Assembly: GCA_020081605.1 (NCBI GenBank)
Contig: JAHREC010000013.1
Span: forward strand, 3,906,001-3,970,000
Direction: 5' to 3'
Length of the DNA: 64,000 nucleotides
Source: Albifimbria verrucaria
Lineage: Eukaryota > Ascomycota > Sordariomycetes > Hypocreales > Stachybotryaceae
The translations under genes were made by a program, and so were the position numbers. Each line of letters starts with the position of its first letter. Position 1 is the stretch's first letter. The notes under the pieces are model-generated. The model searched no databases. It had not been told where the DNA came from and saw only the letters and a program-made list of their open reading frames with translations. Shown piece by piece: positions 23,488 through 36,450 of this stretch.

Positions 23488-26400
23488 GCGGCGGCAGCAA
23501 GGCCTGACCATCCATCGTTCGCTCTGATTTTGTATGAAGGCTCACTCTACGTAAAGAAGCAGAGGCGGAGGGTATTGTATCAGTTCATACGCCACCCGGA
23601 AAAGTAACGTTGTTATTGCTCTTCGTGTATCAACAATTTAATACGAGTTCATCAAGAGGCGACTGGGCAAACAATTGATAGTCGTCCCAACAGCTGCCAA
23701 AATTTTATATATCTGGTAATAAAACTTATGAATGAAGTATCCATGTGAAACACGTAGTGTCGCTGTTATATTGAAAGGTTCGCACGACTGATGCTCGTCA
23801 AACTCCAATATTGTGCATCATTACGCAGGACAGAATGCAGTGTAGCTTAATTACGAACACTGGGAGTCATGGAATAGCCACCGCAATAGGCGTTACAAAG
23901 TAATGTAGTACCAGACCCTGATTGAGTTTGCCGACATGATCGAGTCATTTACATTTACATTTAAGACCGGAATCGTGTTTCATTTCCAGTCGGCGCCTTG
24001 TCTTCCGTTCATCAGTGCGAGATAGCGAGCCATCAAGTGGGACAACGGGCCGAGTTTTATAGTTTGGACTTTGGAGAACTTGCCCCAGGACTGCTCAATG
24101 ACGAACTTATAACAACCAGTTAAAAGAAAACTGCTTGGGCTTGTAGCTACCGGCAGGTTTTGACTGTACTTGTTATACACAAGCTGGGCCTACATCTACA
24201 AGAGTAATAAACTCTGCCATGGTTCATATGAATAGAATCGCGCTATAGACGCAGTTCCTCGGGTCACTAAATACCGGACCATATTACAGCGAAGAGATTA
24301 TTCCAGTGCGTGGCACTCATTTTAGGAGACATCTGGCTGTAGTATCTTGATATCTAGTAACTAGAGCTCGGGACACAGACGATGAGTGACGGGTCAAGGT
24401 CTGCGCACCACAAGGATGGACCTGTAGAAAGCATAATGGTTATACCATCTAACCACTCACTTCCGCCTAGATCTTAGACTGTGTTGTATGGAACGGCATT
24501 CTTAAAGGAACCAGACAGAAGGATTTAAAAACCAACCATTTGTATGTACTGGAGCATACGGGGTTAGTACGCTTCGGATTCTCGGAGCATCCGGCTCACA
24601 TCTCTAGCATATTTCAGGGCACCCAAGGTTGAAATTCAAACCCAAGAGCCCTGGCGATCAATGTCGGGTTCCGTGAATCTGGTTCAAGCCAGTGCCAGCT
24701 TGTCTCAGACAGGCTAGTACAAGGTAACCTGGTAAGTTAAATCTCGTGTACTAGCGGCACTTTGTGTGAAGGGGCTTCGATGGCGATGCCTTCATTCGGC
24801 AATTACAAACGAGGACAAGTTGGCGCTATACTGGTGGAGGGTGTACTCCTCAGCGGCACTCGTAAGACCCATGAAAGAGTATTGTTTCAATATAAGCGAC
24901 AAAGGTGTGGACAGGCTATGATTTTGACGCCGCGAATCTCAGGTATGCGAAATACAAGCCGATGTGGGAAGTAGTATGTACCGCGTACTCCATATAGAGA
25001 ACACCTGGAGTCTCTAGAAACCCTCCACTGGTAATCTAGAAATAACGGAGCATTACCGAATGTGTTTCGGAGACCCTAGCCAACACTGGCCACCAACACC
25101 GATTGTCGACCTTTTGAGAAAGCCAGAGTGATGACTGGTACGAAAAGCGACATTACTTGAGCTGGGACCAGGGTCGCGGCACAAGGGCTGCTGGAGCCGG
25201 CGAACCAGTGGGTGACGAAGTTTTCTTACTGCATGGACCCAACATGTCCCGGTACCCTGGGAAACGAGCATTCGGTTGGTGGAGATGCCTCGACGTTGGT
25301 GCTCACTTCCAATCTGGGCTATGGCTCCATATCGGTTCTCGTTCGGTGCCCGCTGCACGTGGGTTACCTAAACCATTCTCATACGGGCGGTTTGTCGCTC
25401 ATTACTATTGGAGTGGAGTAATACTAGTAATTAAATAATGTACGAAAGTACGACAAACCATTTGGGCAGAAAGGGCAGCTTGATGATGTCGATGGGTCGT
25501 GACTGTAACATGGCGAGGCAATGTTTTGGTCCAGTCCCATAACTGATGCAACAATCTAACGGAACCAGGGCTTGGCCAAGGAGATTTTGAGCGTAATTGA
25601 CGAGCTGTGTTGCTAGGTGGATTTCGCAATAAAATAAAATTTAATACGTTGAGGGTGGTTGATCTCGCTTCGGAGCAGGCAGGAATATGCGATGTGATAT
25701 TACCCAGGTTTCCCACTTGGGCAGAGGCAACACATGAAATACATCAAGGCTACCGAGAATGTTGGGTATGAAATTGGTTCATAGACCATACTGCCGTTGT
25801 TTCGAGCTCAAGTGGCTTAATTCACGCAGATATAATTGCGTGGGCAAAGAGTAAACTCATCACATAGTCTGGTCTGGGGCTGCAGTCTAGACTCTTGTTA
25901 TAGCTTACTTGGACCCTCGTCGTGCCCGTACCGAGGCTTTGGACGCGACCATCTTGCTGCAGGCTCGATTATCTGACCCAGACCTTAGTCTCATGAGGCG
26001 GGCGGGGAGCCATGCATCTGGCCATGCGAGCGCCGTGACGTGAGCGACCAAGGTGCTGCTCCCCGGCGTTGTCCGCAAGGAATGGGGCTCCCAGGTACTG
26101 TATGGACTGATGTGGTGACAAGGCTTGCATTGGCCCGTGGCGGCTAGAGTGATTGACGTGACAAGGCGAGTTCCGGTTGGTGCTACCGCAGAAATCATCC
26201 GCTCTGACGAGGGAGAGATGCATGGGAAACAAGCGCCCCATTGTGTAATCAAGAAGACATTGGCTGAAACGAAGGAATGGGAGGAAGAGGGTGGCGGCGG
26301 CCCAGCAGCCACGCACAACGGGGATGTTGGCAGGTGGTATCTGGTGCTGCTACTGATGGGGACGTCTGTGCTGCATGTATTTCGATGTCGATTCTCAGCA

Positions 26401-29400
26401 GCGTGCTTGTTATCTGCACTTTGGCCCGAACGTTACCTGTCATGTGCATGAGGCAGGTACCTTGCGCTGCATGCGATGAAGATGCCGTGTACCAAATTGG
26501 TCCAAGCCTAGCCGTTTATTCCTTCTGCCTCGTTGCTTTTGATTGTGTATGTAGAGCGGGCCGTTTCTAACGAGTGAGGATTGATCGGACTTTTGCTGGA
26601 AATGGCGCCCGCACTGGAGCCCTTCAATGGCGGGTCGAGACTCGGAATGATTTGATATTAGATGCCGGGATATCAAACCCCTTGGCGATGCATTGTTGCG
26701 GATGCAGCAGCTCGCTCTGTATGGAGGAGTGCGAAGCACCTGATGGGCATTCGTTGTTGCATCTTGTGATGATGACCAGTCTTAGGTTGGTTGTTAGTGA
26801 TTAATGACCCTGGCAAGGCACAGTAATCAGACAGGATGAAACGATAGAGGCTGCCAGAACCTCCAGCTTGGGTTCAGCGGATGTGCTCCGAGGCCTGGCA
26901 GGCCCAAGCTTCCCTTCATCCCAGACCCGGCAAGGCCTCGGTGTGCATGCTCAGTGGACATGGGACCCTCGCTAGTTGTGCGGTAATCGACGTAATTAAG
27001 ATTGCACCGCTTGTCGACCCTGGTAGGATTATTATTCTTTCCGTTGGTGTAGGGACCGGACCAGTGTAACGGCGGATCGTGACTGAGCCAGCTGTGAGGC
27101 AGATCGGTCCTTGACTTGATTAAGGCAACCATGGTACTGCGTCTTTGCAAACTAAACTATGTAGTAGCTGAAACCGCCGGGTCGGAGTGCCGTCGAGTCC
27201 TTGGAACGGGCCGTCATGTGTCTAAATTAGATGAGCCAGAGAGCCCAGGCTGCTAAAGGCAATGAGGAGCTTGAAACGTGGGCCGTGCCTCTGCTGTCCA
27301 GGTACCTGCCGCTGCTAATAGCCCGAGGGAAATTTGACTCCCAGGCTCCGACGAACAGCATCTCTGTACCTATACCTACTTACGTCTCTACCTGCACCCG
27401 TACCCACTTTACCTTACATCACAGGTATTGCCATACCTCAGTACGAAAATTCGCCTCGGTACCAATTACCACCTGCCTCGTACCTGTAGCACCTTACTTG
27501 TTAGTGCATATACACCGTACATGCAAGGCAGGTACGGCACGGTCCCAGTACATACCATAGGTACCTTACATAGATACCTAAGTAGGTAAGGTAGGTAGGT
27601 AGTAGTAATAACTGCAAGAGCGACATGCGCTACAGCCTCTCTTGGGTTGCCCTCCCTTAAGCACCGGAAGAGAAACCCACTCGAGCGGCCATGTTTTGAT
27701 CATCGACAACAACCAAAGCCAAACTCGTCTCACTCATAATTATGCCCAACCGCACCCACCCCTGACGGCTGCACTGTACTGTATAGCGTCCATGTACAAG
27801 CGATGCGAGGATATGTACGAAGGTCTGAGCGGACCAACTCCCGGCCCCGCTCCATGCAATGCAGCTCGCGCCTGTCCCATGCCACCAGGGAAACATGTGA
27901 GTCCTGTAGCTCTACAACGGCTTCACATCTTCCTGCATTAGCTCCCACCAATCGTGGGGGCTCACCATGCCATCCGAAGAATCTCATGTCTGTTCTGCAA
28001 CGCCAATGCCGGCCGGCCTCGTCGAATTCGAGTCGAGGCCTCAGCGCATCGCCCTGCCCTGACCTGTCGCCTCTCCGGAAATGAGGCAGGTCCTGGCCGC
28101 GACCCGTTGGCGCATGGCGAAGCTGGCCGATGGGCATGGCGAAGACATTGCCTGGAGCACCCACCACCCACTTCATAACTTGTGCTCCCGTCCATTCAGC
28201 TCGTGGCTAATGCCTGACGGCAAATGCAGTCCTGTACATGATAGACCCTGACTAGGGGAGGCGCACCGGCTCACGAGCCATTTGCTAGTTGGCACTAGGT
28301 CCGAGTTCGACACACCCCAAAGACATCAATCTCTTGGGTCGTCCTTCTTCCTCTCCTGTGGAGGCTCGCCAATGTCCAGTTCCCGGGTTAGCATTCAAAG
28401 TGGATACCTGACAGGGTCTGTTGCCTCCGCGGCCTCCCTGCCCATGCGTGGGAATACCCCGATCAGGGACTTTCTCCTTGTCCTGGGAGCTCAGACAGGT
28501 ACTGATACGGACGTCCATGTCTGTATCGTTTGCTCGGTCATGAGTTATGTATCCATAGTTATCCAGCATCCCCGGCTTGTCAAAGCTCCAAGCCTACACC
28601 ACCGGGCAATCTCCTTCCATAGTCTGTTCTCCTTTTGTTTCTTCCGTCTTCGCCTCTTGACGTTTTGTAACTCGCAACTTCTCCATCGGCCCCTTGTCCT
28701 GGTATTGTTTCCTTGCTGGTGATCGAAGGCCGAAAGCAACTCCAGCCATACCTTGCGACTCTGCTCCGGAAGCACGCTCCAATAGTTCATTCTTTGACTA
28801 AACATCCAACTCGGCCTGACCCAGCCGTGACGACACCAGGTTCTGGGCCTCTCGAATCGAATACAGCGTCGCCAAACCACGAGTGTTGTGATGCAATTGG
28901 TTCCATTCGCTGCGCTGGGACATCTTGAGTTGACGACCATCGCGCATCGCGCGTAGAGTATCGGCCTTCATCGCATCTGGTTTCGATCGAGCACAGGCCT
29001 ATCACTTCCACGGCTTACCAAATTTGCATCTTCAACCAGGGAAGAAGACACGACTCGAGTCTATTGCGCATACGGACGCGTACATCAACAAGACGCAGTA
29101 CAGCGTGCACACGCAGGCCTTGTCTCATAGTACGCTGTACTCGGATTTTGTATACAAATCCGTTTTGCCTCACAACAGATTTTCGCATGGTAGTGGGGTA
29201 AGTACTATTCCGTCTACCCACTGTTGTCAGAGCATTGGCAAACCGACACGACTTGCTCTTGAGATGAACTTGATTCTCCTACATATACTAACCATTCTGA
29301 AGGCCCTATTCACTGTCGATGTGTGTATTTTGAGGGGCGCCCTTGTCCCTCACAGTCTTCGCCTGCAGGGATTGCGGAGGCTTGCCCGGTGTCTCTGGCT

Positions 29401-29521
29401 TGTCGTGAAACAATAACTCAGCTAAAGTTGATTCGCGACCTTTCCAGACACAAGACAGCCACACAACTTGTCCGACTACCGTTCAGCTGGGTGGGCGCTA
29501 GCTGAACCACTGTACCTCGAG
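23488..29521. other. Six-kilobase gene-poor region
   Basis: About 23550-25000 is AT-rich with no gene-like frame. About 25050-25450 and 25900-26450 are GC-richer but only contain short frames without recognisable content. The zone 27299-27607 is a GGTACC/CCTA repeat block. The sequence 28200-29520 is presumably the apsA promoter and leader. No transposase or reverse transcriptase remnant could be recognised by eye. Confidence 0.45.
27299..27607. repeat. GGTACC / TACCTA low-complexity block
   Basis: Repeated TACCTA, GTACC and TAGGTAGG units, for example TACCTATACCTACTTACG at about 27367 and AGGTAAGGTAGGTAGGTAG at 27584-27602. It is the second dense block of this motif family in the window. 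Confidence 0.7.
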
Positions 29522-32500
29522 ATGGGCGAATGGGAGACGGACGATGAATACCTGAGCGGCCCGGCTGCTGTCTCGTTACCGACACCACAAGACACGCCAT
29601 ATAGGACGCCTTCAAGGGCCTCTAGGCGGTCCCGCCGCTCGCTGACACCTTCCGGAAAATCGGTTTCTCCTCCTCCAATGCCGAACGACTGGGTCGACAG
29701 AGGATCCAAGAGATCCTCGAAGGATATCACGAAAGATGAGAATATCAGCATTCTGGATCCTCGTCGGTTCACACCAACATTACATGCCAATTTGGTATCG
29801 GAAATACTTGCACTCAGGCGCGACCAGGAAGAGAAGATTAAGGTAATAGAAAGCCTTGAGTCCTCACTACAAGCTAGCAAAGAGGAGCATGATTCCGCGA
29901 AGACCAATCTAACAGCAAACGCCAAGGAGACTCGGTCTCTTAAGCGCCAGCTTGCCTTGCTCGAGGGCGGAACTTCCTCAGCGTTAAGCGAGCTTGCAAA
30001 AGAAAGGGACGAAGCTGTTGAATCCATTTCTGATACCAAGAAGCGCCTTGAATTGGCCCAAAAGAAAGTCCGGCAACAGGAAGAAGAGTCTCAGAGGGAC
30101 CATGATCTGTGGATTAGAGAGAAGGATAGTTGGGAGGAAGATCGTCGCAAGTATGAGCGCAAGGTTCATATTGCCGAAACCCGGCTCAAGGTGCTGTTGG
30201 ATGAAGTGGCCGCTTTCCAGGCTGCTCATGCCAATAGTGGGCAACAAAGCACACCCCACAGTCACGACAGTGAGGCTGAAGAGAGTTCCAAAGAGAATGA
30301 TGCTGCCAGCGTAAGAACAATGAGCATAACGAACAGTGTCCGGTTTCCATTGATGAACGGACCAATTTCGACGAGAACCAATGGTTACTCCTTGGCTGAT
30401 GAACTCAACTTCGACGACGAGGATGATGACCAGACAGACATTGATGGGCGTGAAAGCGCCTTGTCCAACTACAGTAGTTACCGGCACACCCGCAACTTCA
30501 GCCGCGATAGCTTTGCCAACAAACACCACCGAAGAAACATCAGCTCCGAGAGCGTCTTGCGACCTGGTAGTGTTATTCGGGGTAAAATACAGTCTCTTTT
30601 GGAAACTGTAGATGGCGAAGATGAGGAAGGAGAGGCTGCCGAGATGACCAAGAATATGCCTCCGAAGCCCGCCTATACCGACACTGGCGTTCAGTTTTCT
30701 CCTCCTCCATCGCCTAAGATAAGCCCTGTCAAACCCAATACGCAGGATTTGCCGGCCCAAGTCGAGAAGCCTGTGGAGCCTGAGAGCCCGCCGCGCGCTG
30801 ATCCAGAGATCGAGGCAAACCAGCGTCGAAAGCGTGTGCAGCCTAGTCGGCCTTTGGTCATTGAGCCTCGAATCGTCCACAAGATGGTCTCAGCAAGCTC
30901 TCAGACACTCAACGAACCTCTTAGCCCTCCAAGGACACCACTGTCTCCTCAACAGCTGATTACCAAGCTGCCTGAAACCCAAAAGCCTATTATGATAGCC
31001 TCTTCCACTCAAACGGAAGAAGCTCCTCGTCAAAATCTGATACCTCCTGTTCCGAGCTCACCACCACCACCCATTCCAACCATTAGCATCCAGCCTCCCA
31101 CCAGCCGACCTACCACGCCCAGAGAGCCCTGACTTCCCAATATTTCAAACATTTTGGCTGTCAGGTCAACTTATCTTCTGCGGTCGCTACGACTGACGTA
31201 GGTGTACAGACAGAGGGGATTCAAACTGACAAGCGACTGGCTCTCCTGCCTACTCATCTTCAGCCGTCTACTATCTCTTCGCGACCTAGCTCACCAAACG
31301 TTCGTCCTGTGGATGAAGTGGAGCAGGGGTTACTCCAGCACCTGGCCAAGTACCTCCTCGCAACCCGAGGAGGCTGGCAGGAAAGCAAGCATTTGATAAC
31401 CCTCCTTCTTCGCCGGTAGCTGCCACTGTCCCGGATGCTGATACGCATGATGCCTATCCTGGAAACAACGATAATGGGCCGCTCTCCTCAGACAAGTCAG
31501 CGCCTATGCGACGTCCACATCGTTTCAGCAGTCTTTTGCTGGGTTCGATACGGCAAGTTCAGATGATGGTGACGAGTTTGGTGATGGTGATTTGAGTGAT
31601 TCGGAATACCGAACGGCGCTTTCAGCACCACGCCCGCCATCTGTGACGGCCAATGGTCCTGGAAACCGAGGTTCTACCAGCACTGTTCCAGCCTCACCTG
31701 ATGAAGGACCTGTCAAGACTGTCAGGAATATTGTGAAGCCCATCATTACAAATGTTCCAGGATCTTTCAATGTCGTAGACAAGGAGGCTACTGTCTGGAA
31801 ATCGCCTGTCAAGCCTGGGAAACCCTTCGAGAAGTCCATGTCGCCAGTAGCGGGACCAACTGCTCGAGTCGGAGTCATGCGCAAAGCCGCCATGATTCAA
31901 AATGGCATGGCTACGCACCAGGCTCGTTCAAGAAGCCCCAGCCTCGGTGATGTGAGAAACCCACCGTTTCCTATTCCGACGCGAGCGAGCTCCAGGAAGC
32001 CCCCTTCACTAGCAGTGCTCCTAGCGATGGGCAACGAAGCCCTACCCGGATAGATAGCTGGCACCGAAGGAACCCTGGAGCGAACGCATACCGCAGTAAT
32101 AGTATCCGCAAAGTTCGCTCTGCGGCTGCATTACCAAGAAACTATCGGTACCGCCGACATGGCAGCCGCTCACCTCCTCCATTGTCACCCTCAACAGAGG
32201 CCCCTGAAAGCCCTGGACTTCCTCATCTACCTCGGGACGAGCTTATGGGTCTACGTCATCAGGAGAGCCGCAACACCAATTACAGAAAGCACCGCCAGCA
32301 ACTATCTACAACTACTGATAACACATACAACACACAACACACTGTGAACACGGATCCTCAGTCTCAGACAGGTGGCACTCAGCCCACAGGCGTTGTTGAT
32401 GCTATCGCCCAAACAATGGTCGGAGAATGGATGTTTAAGTATGTTCGCAGAAGAACATCATTTGGTGTTTCTGAAAGCAACGGCAAAGACGACAACGGGG

Positions 32501-33679
32501 ATCGCCATAAGCGATGGGTCTGGTTGGCACCATATGAGCGGGCAATTCTCTGGAGCAGCAAGCAACCGTCATCTGGTAGTGCTCTTATGGGAAAGACAGG
32601 CCGTAAACGTAAGTCCTTCCACGAAACCAACGCCATGTATATGTACTTACTCCATACAGTGACGATTCAATCCGTGCTTGATGTCAAGGATGATAACCCT
32701 CCCCTAAGGGGACTGGATCTGTGTTCAATAGATCTATCCTGATCCTGACGCCACAGAGAGCGCTCAAGTTCACGGCAATGTCGGCAGAGAGGCATTATAT
32801 TTGGTTGACTGCGCTCTCTTTCCTAGCGCATTCATCTCAAGCCATTCCAGATATTGTGTCTCCACCCCAACCCCAGGTAGAGCAGTTGCATGCGCCTGAT
32901 TTCGAGCCACAGCAACCCAAGCTGAAGCGAGGAGGCATACGTGATTCTATCCGAATAGCGAAAAACCGACCCGGTGGTACTGCTAAAACCACGCCAAGCA
33001 TTCCAAGCGTTCCGAGCGTGCTGTCATCGCAGATGAGTGATGTGACAAGCTTCCAAATCCCAGAGACGATCGGCACCATTACCAGCAGCCACGTTAGGGA
33101 CGATTCTCGGGATGCTGCAGAGCCTCCCATGATCCCGCGTTTCCAAGACCGGACAAACAATGTCATGGTCCACGGACGTAAACGAAGCAATACGGGAGGC
33201 CATGTTCCGCCACCGCTTTCGTTCCGGGGATTCTCGGGGCCAGCCAGCAACGCTTCCAGCCATCAGGCAACGAACAGCACCGCTGGCACTAGCGTCGGGA
33301 CGGCTGGCTCATCTGACATATATCAGTCACAAGCATCCAGCAATCTAACGTGGGGCATGAGCCAAGGAGGTTCTCAGCGCACTTCTGAAGCTTCATCACG
33401 GCCAGGCAATTTCTTTGATGCCATTGGAACGGTTAGAATGGAAGCTTTTATCAGCCCCTGGCGTACTCTCAGTTCCAAGAATACCCAGAAGAACAGGACG
33501 AGTTGAGACAGGAATTCCGAAGACGGAGCAAGGAACTCCGCAGACGACGCAGCCGCAGCCGGCACCGGGGTAACGGACAGCACTCGAGGGGCACGAGAGC
33601 TAACGAAGAATATTATGGTGGAAGCAGAACGACAACAGAGGATGATTACTTCCGCGAAGATCCTTTTAGAGGATTCTAA
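29522..33679 (+). CDS. apsA: ApsA/Num1-type cortical dynein anchor with PH domain (six apparent deletions)
   Basis: Cell-cortex protein that, in Aspergillus (ApsA), yeast (Num1) and fission yeast (Mcp5), anchors dynein and positions nuclei. The N-terminus MGEWETDDEYLSGPAAVSLP is followed by a Ser/Arg-rich segment, then ILDPRRFTPTLHANLVSEIL and a long coiled coil (about residues 105-255). The middle is disordered with acidic and Pro/Ser-rich parts and several TQT-like motifs. Near the C-terminus is the Mcp5-type PH domain, from DAIAQTMVGEWMFKYVRRR through RSILILTPQRALKFTAMSAE to HYIWLTALSFLAH. The tail is Arg-rich and ends DDYFREDPFRGF. One intron, 32609-32659, interrupts the PH domain. Frame breaks lie near 31127-31129, 31375, 31505-31520, 32000-32004, 32701-32704 and 33455-33458; adding six bases gives 4113 nt (1370 residues). 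The frame is open to 29468 without an earlier ATG, so an upstream exon is possible. Confidence 0.9.
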
Positions 33680-34477
33680 GAGTTAGAGGATCCGAGACAC
33701 TAAGAGTTGCTGATGTGACGAGCAAAGACGAGGAAGGATCGAAAGATCACTATTTACATTTACCTGTGCTAAAATTCTCTCTTTTATCTGGGAAAGTCTT
33801 GAAAGACGGAAGACCTCAGGGTCGTATCTTGACTGTGTATCATCAGTTTGTCTTGGGGTTTGAATTGGCATGGCGTTTGGGGAAGTCCAGTGGTTCATCG
33901 AAACAAGCCCAGGACGACAAAGCAAAAGCGAATCTGATTATTCTAGAGGTAGATAGCATAAATATCATGCTTTAACTACTGAAGAAGGCCTCTGTGTTAT
34001 TCAAATTATGTGACGAAATTGACAACGTGATATCTAGCATGACTGAGGACTAATGAGTCAGCCAGCTTAGAGACGGGAAGGCAAACCACCTCATTCATTT
34101 ACTCCATCGTATAGTTGGTTTGAATTAATGACAGACAACGGAGGTCCGGAGACGTATCGGTGAAGTCACCCTTAAATTTCCTCGAGAGGTTGAAGGTCCA
34201 TCATTATATTATCATGGTGTTTAGAGGAAGATACCTAGGTACTAAGCTAGATGCTACGTACTTGGGTGAGGTCACAGTGGTGGATGGCGGGGTAGCTCGA
34301 GCTGCCCCACTATCTGTCCATTAAACTACAGCACATTAAAATTTCCCATCTTCACTACGCTTGCAACATACTGTAGCATGCCCTGCTCATATCTTTGCTA
34401 TTAAGACGCTGAACGCCCGACCCTGACCAGTCGCCTCCTTACCTCCCTGTTGCTGAAACCCTGCGCTAAGTAGCAAT
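33680..34477. other. Intergenic region, apsA to OTU2
   Basis: apsA 3' region followed by the OTU2-like promoter. It is AT-richer at 33950-34380 and includes one CTAGGTACTAAGC element near 34230. No gene is supported. Confidence 0.55.
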
Positions 34478-35407
34478 ATGGAGGCTGAGTCCTGGAACAG
34501 ATGCAAACCCGCCATCGGCGAGAGCTGAAAGACCTGCAGGGGCGCATCACCAGCAAGAAGAAGAATGCTTCTAAGAAGACACGCAAAGGAGTCAACGATG
34601 AGTGTGCCGAGATGGAGCGTGTTCTGAAAGAGAAGCAGGCGGATGAAATTGCTGCGTTGTCACCAGATGGAGGCGAAGAAGAAGACGAAGCCCTGGCTGG
34701 CTCAGGGGACGAGGCGGGGACGAGGGATACCTCTGTGCCTGAGAACGGCGCAGACAAGAAAGAAAATACCACTACCGACGGAATAGAGCAAAGGTAGAGA
34801 ACCTGCAGCTTTCCGAGCCCGCGACGAAAGAACAACCAGGAAAGAAGCGAAACCGCCAAAGGAACGCATGGCCCGCCGTGCCGCCGAGCAGGAAGCTGCC
34901 AGCTTGCGTGCCGAGGAAGAAGTTTCGAATATGACCGACCACCGAGCACGAGAGAGCGAATACATGAAGAAGATGTTCAAGACGCACGAGCTGGTTGAGA
35001 AGGATATCGCACCGGACGGCCACTGCCTCTTCTCAGCCGTGGCTGACCAGCTGGGCCAATACTCGATCCCGCTTGGCGCCGAGCCGGGCGAGCCAAGCTA
35101 CAAGACCGTGCGCCGAGCTGCAGCCGCGTTCATGCTAGAGAACGGCGATGATTTCGCGCCCTTCCTTGAGGAGGATCTTGAGACATACGCGGCGCGCATG
35201 CGAGATACCGCCGAGTGGGGAGGACAGCTGGAACTGATGGCGTTGGCACGGCGTTACGGTGTCGAGCTGCGTGTTATCCAGGATGGACGCACCGAGCGAA
35301 TCGGTGAAGAGGAAGGCAAGGCCACGGGCAAGACGCTGTGGCTGGCATACTACCGGCACGGGTATGGGCTGGGCGAACATTACAACTCATTGAGGAAGAC
35401 GGGCTGA
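34478..35407 (+). CDS. OTU2: OTU-family deubiquitinase, Otu2/OTUD6-like (three apparent deletions)
   Basis: Cysteine protease of the OTU class that cleaves ubiquitin; yeast Otu2 and human OTUD6 act on ribosomal-protein ubiquitin. The N-terminal half is a charged coiled coil with the family signature KDLQGRITSKKKNASKKTRK and NDECAEMERVLKEKQADEI. The C-terminal OTU domain begins KKMFKTHELVEKDIAPDGHC, with DGHCLFSAVADQ holding catalytic Asp and Cys, and ends YYRHGYGLGEHYNSLR, with the catalytic His. The frame breaks at CC 34491-34492, AAA 34790-34792 and AAA 34858-34860; with three bases restored the gene is 933 nt (310 residues), a typical Otu2 length, and intronless. The ATG at 34478 gives the MEAES start, in register with the conserved RHRRELKDLQ after the first correction; the ATG at 34501 is the fallback. 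Confidence 0.9.
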
Positions 35408-35534
35408 ACCAAAAGAGGGACGGCCGTGCCATGGTGTGCTGATCCTACACCCTCTTGCTTGCATCAATTCACTAAACTACCCTGATGAACTCCTTTGTCT
35501 GCTTTTCCTTTGTTCAAACAGAATGAAGATGAGG

Positions 35535-36450
35535 CTACCGACTCCAAACCGATATGAAATCCCGGACAGTTCCGTCTTCGTTGGTCCCAGCTTGGTGCGT
35601 CCGCGTTGGTTTTATTAGGCTGAGGCGATGCAGGGCAGCATCTCGTGGCTTGGGGCTGGGCGTGTCGACAATGGTCCCGTCGTCGTTGTAAGTGACAGGA
35701 TCTCCCGGGCTTGCGAGCAACGCCTCATACGTCTCTGGCCAAAGGCCCCAGGGTGGGCCGCCTTCGGACAACGCCTTCCCGGAGGGATATTCCAGACATA
35801 CGAGTCGACCTTTGGGTGAAAGAAGCTCAGCCATTCGTTTGGCCCATTGTGGTCGTGCGTCGGGAGGCAGCGCGCAGAGGAACTACATAAGGTCAGGAAT
35901 CGTGCAGCAGGGAATATAGAACAGCGAGGGCTACGCACCGTATAATCGAAGATGAGGTCAAACTTGCCCGACCCTTCGGTACCAGCGCCTTGAGCCCAGT
36001 CGTCAGAGAAAAAGTCGCCTACTGCCCACTCGATACGGCCCTTTTCCTTTCATCGAACGGAGCGTATTTGGGATCCTCTTCGGAGGCTCGCTGATTCTCT
36101 CAGGCCAATTCAATGGCTGAGTTACTGGAGTCTAAACCCCAAACATCATAGCCGTGAGCGCTTAGCAGAAGCACATCGTGGCCACGACCACAGCCAGGCA
36201 CGAGAGCAGTGAGCTTGATAACGGCGCCGGTGGCGTCGCGAAGAAGATGTCCGCGAGAATCTCGTTCCTGCGCGGCAGGGATGAGGTCAGGACGTTGTTG
36301 TATGAGATCGGCGAGGGCGAGCGACGGGCCCGCGCGGTCCCAGGGCGTAAAAGAATCAACGTAGCAATCGTTCCATCGGGCGGCGTGGGTGGAAAAAGGT
36401 GCGTCGCGGAAAGTTTCCTGGAGCCTCCCGGGCTGTTCGTCTGGCGGCAT
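35535..36450 (-). CDS. TPMT-family S-adenosylmethionine methyltransferase (one deletion, one in-frame TGA)
   Basis: Cytosolic small-molecule methyltransferase of the thiopurine/thiol methyltransferase family; fungal and plant relatives methylate halides or thiols. The N-terminus is MPPDEQPGRLQETF, then RWNDCYVDSFTPWDRAGPS, characteristic of the family. The SAM-binding motif I is LVPGCGRGHDVLLLSAHGYD, with GLDSS as the acidic strand end. FDLIFDYT and LVCLEYPSGK follow; the protein ends DGTVRDFISVWSR. The intron is 35938-35883. The frame breaks at 36052-36055 (TTTT on the plus strand); with one base added the sum is 861 nt (286 codons plus stop). A TGA interrupts the frame at 36102-36100, straight after AIELA, where Arg would be natural (CGA to TGA). 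That is a substitution, unlike every other defect here. The gene may thus be a true nonsense allele or carry a base-call error. Confidence 0.85.

Noticed and set aside
28300..28345. GGTCCGAGTTCGAC, resembling a tRNA T-loop
   Set aside because: No matching stem, acceptor or anticodon arm around it.
29984..30880. 298-codon frame antisense to apsA
   Set aside because: A shadow of the apsA coding strand, which carries clear coiled-coil and conserved sequence.
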